The position numbers were made by a program, and so were the translations under genes. A model generated the notes under the pieces. The model was not told the origin of the DNA, did not search any database, and worked only from the letters and a program-made list of their open reading frames with translations. Positions 32,673-41,049 of a DNA stretch of 48,512 bases are shown here, piece by piece; positions within the stretch are counted from its first letter, which is position 1, and each line of letters starts with the position of its first letter. Where the stretch lies: positions 1-48,512 of the forward strand of contig CALRBJ010000001.1 of the NCBI GenBank assembly GCA_943354205.1. The letters are read 5' to 3'. The DNA comes from Candidatus Nomurabacteria bacterium (GTDB lineage: Bacteria > Patescibacteriota > Minisyncoccia > Phycocordibacterales > UBA9973).

Positions 32673-33038
32673 TTATCCGATTAATGCTTTGATTTTAGAA
32701 ACTAATTCGTCCAAGGTGAAGTTAGATTTGATCAAAAATTCCTTTATGCCGTATTCTTGGGCGCGCTTGATATCTTTGTCTTCGGCAAGGTTTGAGAAGA
32801 CGATGATGGGGGTATTGGCCATGGCAGGGTTAGCGCGCACCTTTTCCAATACAGCGTAGCCGTCGGTACCTGGAAGCACTAGGTCGAGGAGAATCATATC
32901 CAAAGGGGCTTCGCTGATGATTTTGATCGCCTCATCGCCATTGCTAGCAGTCTTTACCTCGTAGCCCTCATGGCCGAGTTTGGTGGCGGCCAAACCTTGC
33001 AAAAAAGAGTCGTCTTCAACAATTAAGATTTTTTTCAT
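32673..33038 (-). CDS. Receiver-only response regulator
   Basis: CheY-like domain of 121 residues with no output domain. Acidic pocket Asp9/Asp10, phospho-acceptor Asp52 (LLDLVLPGTDG), Ser82 in place of the usual Thr, Lys104. Likely partner of the histidine kinase 14 bp upstream. Target unknown; it could act by protein contact, including on the pilus motors. Confidence 0.92.
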   Translation of the reverse strand: MKKILIVEDDSFLQGLAATKLGHEGYEVKTASNGDEAIKIISEAPLDMILLDLVLPGTDGYAVLEKVRANPAMANTPIIVFSNLAEDKDIKRAQEYGIKEFLIKSNFTLDELVSKIKALIG

Positions 33039-33052
33039 ATATGTGGATTATA

Positions 33053-33811
33053 TCAATTTTTAACTGGTAGTGTAAAGTAGAAATTTGAGCCCCCTCCCTC
33101 CTTGGATTCGAACCATATTTTGCCTTCCCAGCGGGTCACGATATTGCGCGCGGTGGTCAGACCCAAGCCTGAACCGACTTCATTTTTTTGTTTTGCATTT
33201 TCAGCGCGGAAGAACTTTTCAAATATCTTTACTTGATCAGCAGCAGGAATACCGATGCCATTATCTTTTACGGCAATTTCTATTTCTTTTTTGCCAGCAT
33301 TTTCTTTTATAGAAAGAGAAACGAATATTTTAGAACCAAAGTTTGAGTATTTTATGGCATTGTCTACCAAGTTTTGCAAAACCACGCGGGCCTTGTAGGG
33401 GTCGACAAATGCTTTAGGCAGTTTTTGTTCACCTTTCAAAAAGATGACTTGGATATTTTTCTTGAAGGATTCGCCGACGAAATCAAAGAGTACACTCTCT
33501 ACCAGTTCTACCACGTCGACATTTTCCGGAGTGTATTTTAGGGAAATATCATCGGCGTGATTGACAGAGAGCATTTCGTTCACCAGGCCGATCATTCTTT
33601 CGTTCGATTCAAATGCTTTTTTAATAAATGTTTTCTGCTCCACACTTATCGCTCCGATGTCGCCATCGATAAACATTTTCAAAATCCATTTTAGAGCCGA
33701 GAGGGAAGTGCGCAATTCGTGCGCCGAAATAGAAATAACGTCGGATTTAAAATCCGACAGCTTTTGCAGCTTTTCATTCTCTGCCTTTAATTTTTCTATA
33801 TCCTCGGGCAT
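33053..33811 (-). CDS. Soluble histidine kinase
   Basis: 252 residues and no membrane segment or sensor domain: short coiled start, HisKA with His31 (SAHELRTSLSAL), and HATPase_c with NLVDNAIKYS, DNGIGIP, FEKFF and GSGLGLT. It presumably senses through another protein or a cytoplasmic signal. First in kinase-receiver-recG; it begins 28 bp after the tRNA-Ser with only TTTTT and no clear hairpin between, so tRNA read-through may drive it. Confidence 0.93.
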   Translation of the reverse strand: MPEDIEKLKAENEKLQKLSDFKSDVISISAHELRTSLSALKWILKMFIDGDIGAISVEQKTFIKKAFESNERMIGLVNEMLSVNHADDISLKYTPENVDVVELVESVLFDFVGESFKKNIQVIFLKGEQKLPKAFVDPYKARVVLQNLVDNAIKYSNFGSKIFVSLSIKENAGKKEIEIAVKDNGIGIPAADQVKIFEKFFRAENAKQKNEVGSGLGLTTARNIVTRWEGKIWFESKEGGGSNFYFTLPVKN

Positions 33812-33838
33812 TAAAAATGTGGTGAGGATGTTCTTTTG

Positions 33839-33925
33839 CGGAGACGGAGGGATTCGAACCCTCGAGGGCGATTAAACCCTGCCTCTTTAGCAAAGAGGTA
33901 TGTTAGACCACTCCACCACGTCTCC
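33839..33925 (-). tRNA. tRNA-Ser, anticodon GCU
   Basis: Class II tRNA of 87 nt. Acceptor GGAGACG/CGTCTCC, discriminator G, anticodon stem CCTCT/AGAGG with loop TTGCTAA (GCT), long variable arm (AGGG...CCCT), T-arm GAGGG-TTCGAAT-CCCTC. CCA is not encoded. Reads AGC/AGU. Confidence 0.95.
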
Positions 33926-33970
33926 ATTATATCCTGCCCGAGCTACTTTATCATAGTTTTTTAACTTTTT

Positions 33971-35167
33971 CTATTCACCTTGGAATCTGCTTTTCAACCG
34001 GAGTACCTTCTTCTCCATATATTTGTACGACAATTCGGCGAGGCTGGCGGTCAAGATGAAAGCTGAAGCGATGCAGGTGATGAATATGATAGGAGAGGAG
34101 TAGGGGAAGGATAGGCCGAAAGAGGTGGCGATGACAGCTGTGATGAGAAAGGCGATCATGTGGTAGGAATAAAGGCCATACGAGCGGCGGCCGAGGTGGG
34201 AAGGGAGCTTGAAATTCTTGGCTTTATAAAAAGAATTCTCACTCCAATTTTGCTCGGCTATGATGAGCGCAAAGAGGATGGAAAAGATAAGCGGTTCGGC
34301 CGACATGTAGAGCGCGTACCAGTTTGGATTTGAAAGATGCGCTAAAAACAGGCTGATGTATCCGCGGAAACAAATGAATGCGAGAGTTTCTAAGTAAATG
34401 AATACGATTTTAAAACGCGGAAGCTTGGTGATCCAGTTTTTAAATTTATTTGAAGAAAAAGCAAAGTAGGCGAGGGTGGCGCCGATCGAAAGATCGGACA
34501 CAGCCGAGAATGTGCTGTATTTCAGGACTTCATAATTGTAGGCATGCAGGAATTTGTAAATAAAAGAAGCGGCGACGACAGCCGAGAAAAAAAGAAAAAT
34601 TCTCCACAAATTTTTCTTTGGCAAAAAAGAAACGACCCACGGCCAGACTAGATAAAACTGCTCTTCGACCGATATGCTCCAGAGCACGGCGAGGACGAGG
34701 CTGGTGGCGCCGACGGAAGCCATGCGGAAGTTTGCTAAAAATGAAGCATAGTATTTCAAATCAGACATTCTGGCAGAGATGCCAAAAGGCAAGGTGTGTG
34801 TGAAATCAGAAAAGATATGCGGAATGACAAAAAATCCCAAAATCACAACCGCGAAATATACTGGCCAGATGCGCAAAATGCGCCGGATGTAGAAACTTTT
34901 TATATTTATTCCCCCTAGGTCCGCCCTAGGGGAAGATTCTTTTTCGGTGAGAAGGAGATAGGTGATCAAAAATCCGGAGAGCACAAAGAAAAAGCTCACA
35001 CCCAAGTCGCCGGAAGTGAGCACGTATTTCTTTAGCCAAAGGTAGGTCGCATTTCCGCCAGAGAATCCCAAGAATAAAACAGAATGAGACACAAAAACCG
35101 TCAAAAAAGCAAAAAACCGAAGCGCATCCAGATTCTCAAAGAAGGGCTTTTGATTTGATTGGGGCAT
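33971..35167 (-). CDS. Acyltransferase 3 family membrane protein
   Basis: 398 residues, about ten membrane spans (OafA/YrhL-like). N-terminal NLDALRFFAFLTVFVSHSV holds the conserved RFxA...H motif, and FFVLSGFLITYLL plus YIRRILRIWPVYF follow, all typical. Transfers acyl groups (often acetyl) to surface glycans or lipids. No cell-wall gene cluster lies beside it. Bounded upstream by a repeat-rich spacer. Confidence 0.92.
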   Translation of the reverse strand: MPQSNQKPFFENLDALRFFAFLTVFVSHSVLFLGFSGGNATYLWLKKYVLTSGDLGVSFFFVLSGFLITYLLLTEKESSPRADLGGINIKSFYIRRILRIWPVYFAVVILGFFVIPHIFSDFTHTLPFGISARMSDLKYYASFLANFRMASVGATSLVLAVLWSISVEEQFYLVWPWVVSFLPKKNLWRIFLFFSAVVAASFIYKFLHAYNYEVLKYSTFSAVSDLSIGATLAYFAFSSNKFKNWITKLPRFKIVFIYLETLAFICFRGYISLFLAHLSNPNWYALYMSAEPLIFSILFALIIAEQNWSENSFYKAKNFKLPSHLGRRSYGLYSYHMIAFLITAVIATSFGLSFPYSSPIIFITCIASAFILTASLAELSYKYMEKKVLRLKSRFQGE

Positions 35168-35195
35168 CTGAGGATTATAGCAAAGCTTCGTAGAG

Positions 35196-35264
35196 GAAAA
35201 AATTCTCGTCCCTGCGCCCTCCCTCGAGTACTCGGGTGGGAACCTCGGGCGCGAGAATTTTTTC
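35196..35264. repeat. Long inverted repeat
   Basis: 13-bp arms GAAAAAATTCTCG (35196-35208) and complement (35252-35264), with inner arms GCGCCC (35214-35219) and GGGCGC (35247-35252). It could form a long hairpin in the acyltransferase-comF spacer. Confidence 0.75.
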
Positions 35265-35275
35265 TATCGCTTCGC

Positions 35276-35317
35276 TTTTCCTCCCCTGACAAGGGGAGGG
35301 CAGGGAGGGGTTTGATT
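35276..35317 (+). repeat. GC-rich palindromic repeat, identical to 18692-18733
   Basis: Same 42-bp sequence as the copy after the 6S-like RNA, here next to the long inverted repeat and just after the comF stop. Confidence 0.85.
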
Positions 35318-35322
35318 AAAAA

Positions 35323-35991
35323 TCAGTGTGCCACTGTAAACGCGTACACTTTTTTCGCACCGAATTTTTCTAAAGTTTTCTTGGCTTCGAGTAGGGTGGC
35401 GCCGGTGGTGATGACATCGTCTATTAAAATAATATTTCTGTTTTTTATTTTCTGTATTCCCTCGGGTTCAGATATCGAAAAACAATTTTTTAAATTTTCG
35501 AGGCGAATTGATCTGTCCTTTATACGAGCCTGGTTCGGAGTGTCCTTTATCTTTTTTAAAATATTTTTCTCAAGGACAAATCGTCCACCGGATGTGGCCG
35601 ACATATCGGACACATGCTCTGCAATGAGCTCTGCTTGGTTGAAACCTCTTTCTTTGTAGCGCTTTTCTGAAAGGGGGATAGGGATCAAAATAGGATCAGA
35701 AAAATTTTCGAAAGTTTTCAGGTCCGGTATTTCTTCTAAAATATTTTCATACACAATGCCGGCAAAAATTTTAGCTAACTCTTTTTTACGGCGATACTTC
35801 AGAAGCCACACGGCCTTTTTCACGATTTCTTTCTGATAATTGAGTGTGGAAAATACAAAATCATTTTCTTGTTCGCGGAAGGTCGGCAGATTTATCACGC
35901 AATCGCTGCACAAAATAACCCCCGCTTTGTGGCATCCGAGGCATCGCTCAGGAAATAGAAAATCCAAAATAGTATCTAGGAAATAAGGCAT
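35323..35991 (-). CDS. comF: ComF-family phosphoribosyltransferase-like protein
   Basis: 222 residues. N-terminal double zinc-finger cysteines CLGCHKAG...CSDC (about residues 17-31), then a PRTase core with the PRPP loop ILIDDVITTGATLLEA. Needed for DNA uptake in competent bacteria. It is divergent from pilM and the pilus operon, which fits a competence role. The GFNQAELIA segment is also typical. Confidence 0.93.
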   Translation of the reverse strand: MPYFLDTILDFLFPERCLGCHKAGVILCSDCVINLPTFREQENDFVFSTLNYQKEIVKKAVWLLKYRRKKELAKIFAGIVYENILEEIPDLKTFENFSDPILIPIPLSEKRYKERGFNQAELIAEHVSDMSATSGGRFVLEKNILKKIKDTPNQARIKDRSIRLENLKNCFSISEPEGIQKIKNRNIILIDDVITTGATLLEAKKTLEKFGAKKVYAFTVAH

Positions 35992-36016
35992 GTGGTGTTT
36001 TTTATATTGAGCTCTG

Positions 36017-36040
36017 TGCTATAATTACGCTAATTATAAT
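36017..36040 (+). promoter_or_regulatory. Promoter region of the pil operon
   Basis: Extended -10 TGC-TATAAT (36017-36025), predicted start about 36032 and a 17-nt leader. A second TATAAT at 36035-36040 lies 8 nt before the pilM ATG and would give a nearly leaderless mRNA. Confidence 0.6.
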
Positions 36041-36048
36041 CTAAAAGA

Positions 36049-37152
36049 ATGGGAAATCCTCTACAAAATATCATAGGCAAATTCCAAGGCATGTTTAAGG
36101 GCGCTCCGGGCACGAGTGTGGTCGGTATCGACATCGGTTCTTCGGCCATAAAGGTCGTCCAGCTCAAGAAAAAGGGCGGCAAAGCCCTGCTCGAAACATA
36201 CGGCGCGATCTCGCTCGGGCCATACGCTGGCACCGACCTCGGCACAGTCACTAATCTATCAGCGGAAAAGATCTCCTCTGCCCTCAAGGATTTACTAAAA
36301 GAATCTACTGTCACTACCACCGATGCGGCACTCTCGATCCCTTCTTCAGCCAGTTTGATTTTCATGGTAGATATTCCCCCACAGGTAGAAGAAAAAGATT
36401 ATCCAAGCATCATTCCGATCGAGGCCCGCAAATATATTCCAGTGCCTATCTCCGAAGTTTCTCTCGACTGGTGGGCAGTGCCAAAGAGGGAAGACATCGA
36501 GGGTGGTGGCGACGGCAAGAATCAAGTCTTGGTCGTGGCTATTCAAAACGACATCATCACAAAATATCGCGAAGTGGCGAAATCAGCCGATATAAATTCC
36601 ACTTTTTACGAAATAGAAGTTTTCTCGGCCATCCGCGCAAACTTTGGCCACGAGCTTTCCTCGGTCCTCCTTTTCGATATGGGCGCTTCTAAAACCAAAC
36701 TCACCATCATGGACTATGGCGTGGTTAGAACTTTCCACACCGTCAGTCGTGGAAGCCAAGACATCTCAAACAGTATATCTGCTTCCTTGTCTATTCCTTT
36801 TGCTTCCGCCGAGCAGATGAAAAGAGATTTTGGTTTAGCAGGAGGCTCTGATCCAAAGCTTCCCGAGCTCATCCGTCTATCCACAGATTTTATTTTTTCG
36901 GAGGCAAATTCTGTGGTGCTTAATTATGAAAAGAAGTATAATAAAACTATCAGCAAAGTCATACTCTCTGGTGGAGGAGTACTGATGAAAGGATTTTTAG
37001 ATTTGGCAAAAGCAAATTTTAAATCCGAAGTCGTAGAAGGCAATCCATTTGACAAAGTCGTAGCGCCGGCATTTTTAGAACCAGTGCTTGCATCAGCCGG
37101 TCCAGAATTCGGTGTGGCGCTCGGGCTCGCGCTTCGCAAATTAGAATCATAA
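36049..37152 (+). CDS. pilM: Type IV pilus inner-membrane platform protein PilM
   Basis: Actin-like ATPase of the pilus platform. GIDIGSSAIKVVQLK at about residues 26-40 is the first phosphate loop; LLFDMGASKTKLTIM and VILSGGGVLMKGF are the later actin-fold motifs. 367 residues, full length. First gene of the pilMNO(P)B-T-C operon; binds the N-terminus of PilN (family knowledge). Confidence 0.96.
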   Translation: MGNPLQNIIGKFQGMFKGAPGTSVVGIDIGSSAIKVVQLKKKGGKALLETYGAISLGPYAGTDLGTVTNLSAEKISSALKDLLKESTVTTTDAALSIPSSASLIFMVDIPPQVEEKDYPSIIPIEARKYIPVPISEVSLDWWAVPKREDIEGGGDGKNQVLVVAIQNDIITKYREVAKSADINSTFYEIEVFSAIRANFGHELSSVLLFDMGASKTKLTIMDYGVVRTFHTVSRGSQDISNSISASLSIPFASAEQMKRDFGLAGGSDPKLPELIRLSTDFIFSEANSVVLNYEKKYNKTISKVILSGGGVLMKGFLDLAKANFKSEVVEGNPFDKVVAPAFLEPVLASAGPEFGVALGLALRKLES

Positions 37153-37187
37153 ATAAAAATATATGGACCTAGAAGGATAAACAAAAA

Positions 37188-37790
37188 ATGGACAATAATT
37201 TTCAAACATCTTTTATACCTAAAAAACCTCTAGCCACCGAGCGCGCAGCCCCGGTGCGCCATGTGTCTGTGGCCACCCTCATCGCCACGGTCATATTTTT
37301 CGCCTCTCTCGCTTCGCTAGCCGGAGTGTATCTTTATAAATCTGTTTTGACTAAAACGATTGCTTCACAATCAGCCGATTTGGCTCGCGCCAAAGCTGCC
37401 TTTGAGCCATCGCTCATCACTGTACTCCAAAATCTCGATCGTCGGATAAATTCCGGAGAAGAAATCTTGGGCAAACATATCGTGGTCTCGCCGATCTTTT
37501 CCGCCCTCTCTGAGCTGACACTTAAATCCATTCGCTTTACAAAATTCTCCTATTCCATAACCGAAAATCCACACAAGGTATCAGTGATCATGTCAGGCAC
37601 TGCCGCCTCCTATAAAGCCATCGCTCTTCAAGCCGACGCGCTGACTCAAAATAAATATATTCTAGACCCTCTATTTTCAAATTTGTCGCTCGATGAAAAA
37701 GGCAATGTTTCCTTTGATTTGAATTTTTCAGTCGATCCATCGCTGGTGTCGTACGGCGAGTCTTTAAATCGTATGAATAATCCACAATAA
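37188..37790 (+). CDS. pilN: PilN-like pilus platform protein
   Basis: 200 residues: cytoplasmic start MDNNFQTSFIPKKPL (the PilM-binding INLLP-like end is weak), one span at about residues 27-50, then a coiled coil and a ferredoxin-like domain. Assigned mainly from position between pilM and pilO. A 5-codon open frame (MDLEG) begins at 37163 and ends 7 bp before this ATG; AAGGA inside it might act as a weak ribosome-binding site. Confidence 0.8.
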   Translation: MDNNFQTSFIPKKPLATERAAPVRHVSVATLIATVIFFASLASLAGVYLYKSVLTKTIASQSADLARAKAAFEPSLITVLQNLDRRINSGEEILGKHIVVSPIFSALSELTLKSIRFTKFSYSITENPHKVSVIMSGTAASYKAIALQADALTQNKYILDPLFSNLSLDEKGNVSFDLNFSVDPSLVSYGESLNRMNNPQ

Positions 37791-37794
37791 ATTT

Positions 37795-38385
37795 ATGACC
37801 AGATACATACTACCAGCAATACTTCTCATCGCATCTATCGGTTCTTTTTTCTTGGTTACAAATCCGATGTATGCTAGTTTGCGCACTTTAAAAACTCAAA
37901 GCCAAGCATATAGCGATGCGTTGACCAATTCTAAAAAGCTCCAATCTGTGCGCGACCAACTAAATGCTCGCTACTCCGGATTCGATCCAGCTTCACTCGA
38001 GCGCTTGAATAAATTGCTTCCAGACAATCCAGACAATATAAAGATGATTATTGAGATAGAAAATATCGCCACTCCATACGGCATGATTTTAAAAAATGTG
38101 AAATTCGACGCTCCAAAGAAAAAGACCGCAGAGAGCGGATTTGTGACTGGTACGACTGACGATCTAGCCACTGCCAGCAAAGACTACGGTATTTTCAATT
38201 TGGAATTCTCCACCACCGGCACGTACAATAATTTCCAAAATTTCTTGAAAGATTTGGAAAAGAGCTTGCGCATTATCGACATCAGCTCCATAGCGTTCAC
38301 TTCGGTGGATAGCGCTACTGCAAATGGTGTGTCTGATGTGTACAAATATGATTTTAAAATTAAGACTTACTGGTTAAAAAATTAG
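37795..38385 (+). CDS. pilO: PilO-like pilus platform protein
   Basis: 196 residues: one N-terminal span (ILPAILLIASIGSFFLV, about residues 4-20), a coiled region, then a beta/alpha domain with FNLEFSTTGTYNNFQNFLKDLEKSLRIIDI, typical of PilO. Forms a heterodimer with PilN. Starts 4 bp after pilN. TAG stop directly abuts the next ATG. Confidence 0.85.
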   Translation: MTRYILPAILLIASIGSFFLVTNPMYASLRTLKTQSQAYSDALTNSKKLQSVRDQLNARYSGFDPASLERLNKLLPDNPDNIKMIIEIENIATPYGMILKNVKFDAPKKKTAESGFVTGTTDDLATASKDYGIFNLEFSTTGTYNNFQNFLKDLEKSLRIIDISSIAFTSVDSATANGVSDVYKYDFKIKTYWLKN

Positions 38386-38796
38386 ATGAAAAAATTAATC
38401 AAAAAAATAATAATAGGAGTGGTCATACTGGTGGTAGGCATCGTCGTTTACAACTTTATCTTCAAAAAGGAATCAGCTCCGGCTGTCGGCCTCACTTCTT
38501 CCAACCCTGCGCCAACGAGCGCAGAATCTCCACTGCCCGAGGGGGATAGCGTGGTGGGAGCTCAATTCCTGTCTATACTTTTAAATTTAAAAAACATAAA
38601 GCTCGATGATTCGCTATTTGCCAGCCCAACTTTTTCTGGACTGCAAGACTTTACGATAAACCTAGTCCAAGAAGGGAATCAAGGACGCAACAACCCCTTT
38701 GCACCACTTGGCGTAGACCCATCTCTTCCAAATCCTGCAGTACCTCCAACTAGCGGGACAAACACTCCTCCAGCCACTGTTCCTAGTACGCACTAA
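38386..38796 (+). CDS. PilP-position small membrane protein
   Basis: 136 residues: N-terminal span (IIIGVVILVVGIVVYNFIF), a Pro/Ser-rich linker, then GRNNPFAPLG near the C-terminus, a motif seen in PilP-like proteins, and a Pro/Thr-rich tail. Lies exactly where pilP would be, so it is probably its functional counterpart. It is not a lipoprotein (no lipobox), which agrees with a lack of an outer membrane. Confidence 0.75.
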   Translation: MKKLIKKIIIGVVILVVGIVVYNFIFKKESAPAVGLTSSNPAPTSAESPLPEGDSVVGAQFLSILLNLKNIKLDDSLFASPTFSGLQDFTINLVQEGNQGRNNPFAPLGVDPSLPNPAVPPTSGTNTPPATVPSTH

Positions 38797-38808
38797 AATA
38801 AATAAAAT

Positions 38809-40218
38809 ATGAGTTTTTTAGATCAACTAAAAGGAAAAGGAATCTTGAGCGAAGAGCAGATTCCTCAAATTGAAGCGCTGTCTACCCAAAAATTTGGCGG
38901 GAGTATTGATGATGCGCTCGCTTCCATCGGCATAAAAGAAGAAGACATTTTAAAAAACAAAAGCGAGTATTACAATCTGCCGACCAAATCGATCGATCCG
39001 AAAAGCATTTCTTTCGATGTACTTAAATATATTCCCGAGGATTCGGCCACGCACTATGCCTTTGCTCCGATTGGAATAAAGGATCATGTGCTCGAAGTGG
39101 GCGTGACACAGCCAGAAAATATCGAGGCTATGGATGCGCTCCAGTTCATCGCAGGCTCGATGGGTATGCCCTACAAACTTTTCCTGATTTCAAATAGCGA
39201 TTTGAAAGTGATTTTGGGCAATTATAAAGGCCTCTCTGGCGAAGTAGACAAAGCTCTTTCGGATTTCGATACGACTGATATTTCTGAAAGCGAAGCGCGC
39301 GAGATCACCGACAAAGCTAAGAATCCGCAAGACAAATTGAAACCGGGCGAGGAAGAAAAGATAGTCGAAGATGCGCCGATCATAAAGATAGTGGCGGTGA
39401 TCATTCGTCATGCCATCGAAGGTATGGCTTCTGATATACACATCGAAAATACAGGAGAGAAGGTAAAAGTGCGTTATCGCGTGGATGGCATACTGCATAC
39501 TTCGCTGGTATTGCCGATGAATGTGTATTCGGGCATCGTGGCGCGCATAAAGATTTTGGCCAAAATGCGCCTCGATGAAAAACGCAAACCGCAAGATGGT
39601 GGCATCACTACTATTATAGACGGCAGAAAAATTGATTTTCGCGTTTCTACCTTGCCGACGGCTTATGGGGAAAAGGTAGTGATGCGTATCTTGGATAGCG
39701 ACCGCGGGGTGCGCGCTCTAAACGAGCTCGGCATGTCGGAAGAAAATCTAGAATTAGTGCGTGAAGGCATGAACAAGCCATACGGACTTATACTGATCAC
39801 TGGTCCGACTGGTTCGGGTAAAACTACCACTCTCTACTCGATGCTAAAAGAAATGGATCGTGAGAAATACAATGTAGTCTCGCTCGAAGATCCGGTGGAA
39901 TACCATATTCCCGATGTGGCCCAATCCCAAGTTATGCCCGAGATCGGCTATACCTTTGCCGCCGGTTTGCGTTCTATTCTCCGTCAAGATCCCGATATCA
40001 TATTGGTTGGAGAAATTCGTGATAAAGAAACTGCCCAGCTGGCGATACAAGCCGCGCTCACCGGCCACCTAGTGCTTGCCACTTTGCACACGAACAATGC
40101 CATCGGCGCTGTGCCTCGCTTGGTAGACATGGGAGTGGATCCGTATTTGATCGCGCCGACTTTAATTCTCGCTATCGCTCAGCGTTTGGTACGCACTATT
40201 TGCCCGACTGGTAAATAG
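38809..40218 (+). CDS. pilB: Pilus extension ATPase PilB, N-terminal and ATPase part (ends at in-frame TAG)
   Basis: GspE/PilB motor that powers pilus extension. N-terminal T2SSE_N domain (to about residue 150), Walker A GPTGSGKT at 332-339, Asp box SLEDPVEYH, Walker B LVGEIRD, His box HTNNA. The frame ends at TAG (40216-40218) directly after LVRTICPTGK, inside the C-terminal domain. The same frame continues as recognisable PilB from the next codon (40219) to 40635. Without the TAG the protein would be about 607 residues, normal for the group. Either an amber mutation, a recoded stop, or an assembly error. All catalytic motifs are upstream of the stop. Confidence 0.9.
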   Translation: MSFLDQLKGKGILSEEQIPQIEALSTQKFGGSIDDALASIGIKEEDILKNKSEYYNLPTKSIDPKSISFDVLKYIPEDSATHYAFAPIGIKDHVLEVGVTQPENIEAMDALQFIAGSMGMPYKLFLISNSDLKVILGNYKGLSGEVDKALSDFDTTDISESEAREITDKAKNPQDKLKPGEEEKIVEDAPIIKIVAVIIRHAIEGMASDIHIENTGEKVKVRYRVDGILHTSLVLPMNVYSGIVARIKILAKMRLDEKRKPQDGGITTIIDGRKIDFRVSTLPTAYGEKVVMRILDSDRGVRALNELGMSEENLELVREGMNKPYGLILITGPTGSGKTTTLYSMLKEMDREKYNVVSLEDPVEYHIPDVAQSQVMPEIGYTFAAGLRSILRQDPDIILVGEIRDKETAQLAIQAALTGHLVLATLHTNNAIGAVPRLVDMGVDPYLIAPTLILAIAQRLVRTICPTGK

Positions 40219-40221
40219 GCC

Positions 40222-40635
40222 GTGGCTATAGACGTCGCCGCAATGAAGATGATCGACAAGCAATTCGCCGATTTGCCCGCCAAATTTAAAAAGAAATTGC
40301 CGATCGGCAAAGATATGTATGAGCCAGTAGCCACTTCCGACTGCCCAAGTGGCTTGCGTGGTCGTATGCCAGTATTTGAAATGTTTAAAATAGACAAGGA
40401 AATCCAGAGTATTATTTTGAAAAATCCAGTAGAAGGAGAGATTTATAAAGTAGCCCGCGAGCATGGCATGCTCACTATGGCCGAGGATGCATTGGTAAAG
40501 AACTTGCAGGGCCTCGTACCATTCCAAGAAGTGTACAACCTAGGCTGGGAAGGGGGAGAGGATGATACTGTACCATCCGATTCCGACTCAATGGTCCAAA
40601 CAAAAAAAGTGGAAGATGTAGAAGGTAGTGTATAA
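40222..40635 (+). CDS. C-terminal remainder of PilB after the TAG
   Basis: In the same frame as pilB, starting at a GTG one codon after the TAG. 137 residues (IDVAAMKMIDKQFADLPAKF..., then CPSGLRGRMPVFEMFKIDKE) that correspond to the C-terminal domain of PilB. It may be made as a separate polypeptide by re-initiation, or be joined to PilB by read-through. The tetracysteine zinc motif of classical GspE is incomplete. Confidence 0.75.
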   Translation: MAIDVAAMKMIDKQFADLPAKFKKKLPIGKDMYEPVATSDCPSGLRGRMPVFEMFKIDKEIQSIILKNPVEGEIYKVAREHGMLTMAEDALVKNLQGLVPFQEVYNLGWEGGEDDTVPSDSDSMVQTKKVEDVEGSV

Positions 40636-40636
40636 T
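40631..40636 (+). promoter_or_regulatory. Possible internal -10 before the receiver gene
   Basis: TATAAT overlaps the end of the PilB C-terminal frame and lies 8 nt before the ATG at 40645, which would give a ~2-nt leader. No -35 is clear. Confidence 0.35.
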
Positions 40637-40644
40637 ATAGTCAT

Positions 40645-41037
40645 ATGGCTGAAACCAAGAAAAAAATCTTAATAATCGACGATGATAGCTTCCTCCTCGA
40701 TATGTATGCGCTCAAATTTACCCAGAGCGGTTTTGAGGTAGATACTGCGCTCGGGAGCGAGATCGCTTTGCAAAAACTCCAAGAAGGCGCCAAGCCAGAC
40801 ATTATTTTAATGGATATTTTAATGCCGGTTATGGATGGTTTCCAACTTTTGGAGAAAATAAATTCTGAAAAAATTTGCACCGCTTCATGCAAAATTATTC
40901 TTTCCAATCGTGGACAACAAGAAGATATCGAGCGTGGAAAAGAGCTCGGTGCTGACGGTTACATCATAAAGGCCAATGCCACTCCGGCTGAAGTCATCAC
41001 CCAAGTGACGGATATTTTAAATAAGAAAGGAAAATAA
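40645..41037 (+). CDS. Receiver-only response regulator in the pilus operon
   Basis: 130 residues, CheY-like: acidic residues at 12-13 (IIDDD), phospho-acceptor Asp57 (LMDILMPVMDG), Ser87, Lys109. Between pilB and pilT, which suggests it controls motor choice, comparable in role to PilG/PilH. No kinase in the operon; the soluble kinase at 33053-33811 is a possible partner (inference). Confidence 0.9.
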   Translation: MAETKKKILIIDDDSFLLDMYALKFTQSGFEVDTALGSEIALQKLQEGAKPDIILMDILMPVMDGFQLLEKINSEKICTASCKIILSNRGQQEDIERGKELGADGYIIKANATPAEVITQVTDILNKKGK

Positions 41038-41049
41038 TAAAATAAAAAT

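Noticed and set aside
33100..33120. GGATTCGAACC resembling a tRNA T-arm
   Set aside because: It lies inside the histidine kinase gene with no cloverleaf around it.
33920..33931. TATAAT directly before tRNA-Ser as its promoter
   Set aside because: It abuts the first base of the tRNA, so transcription would start inside the gene; a TATGAT about 20 bp further upstream is more plausible.
35159..35659. 166-codon plus-strand frame in the acyltransferase-comF spacer
   Set aside because: It runs through the repeats and antisense to comF; the product is low-complexity with no known pattern.
38809..40635. Frameshift as the cause of the split pilB
   Set aside because: Both parts are in the same frame; only the TAG interrupts them.
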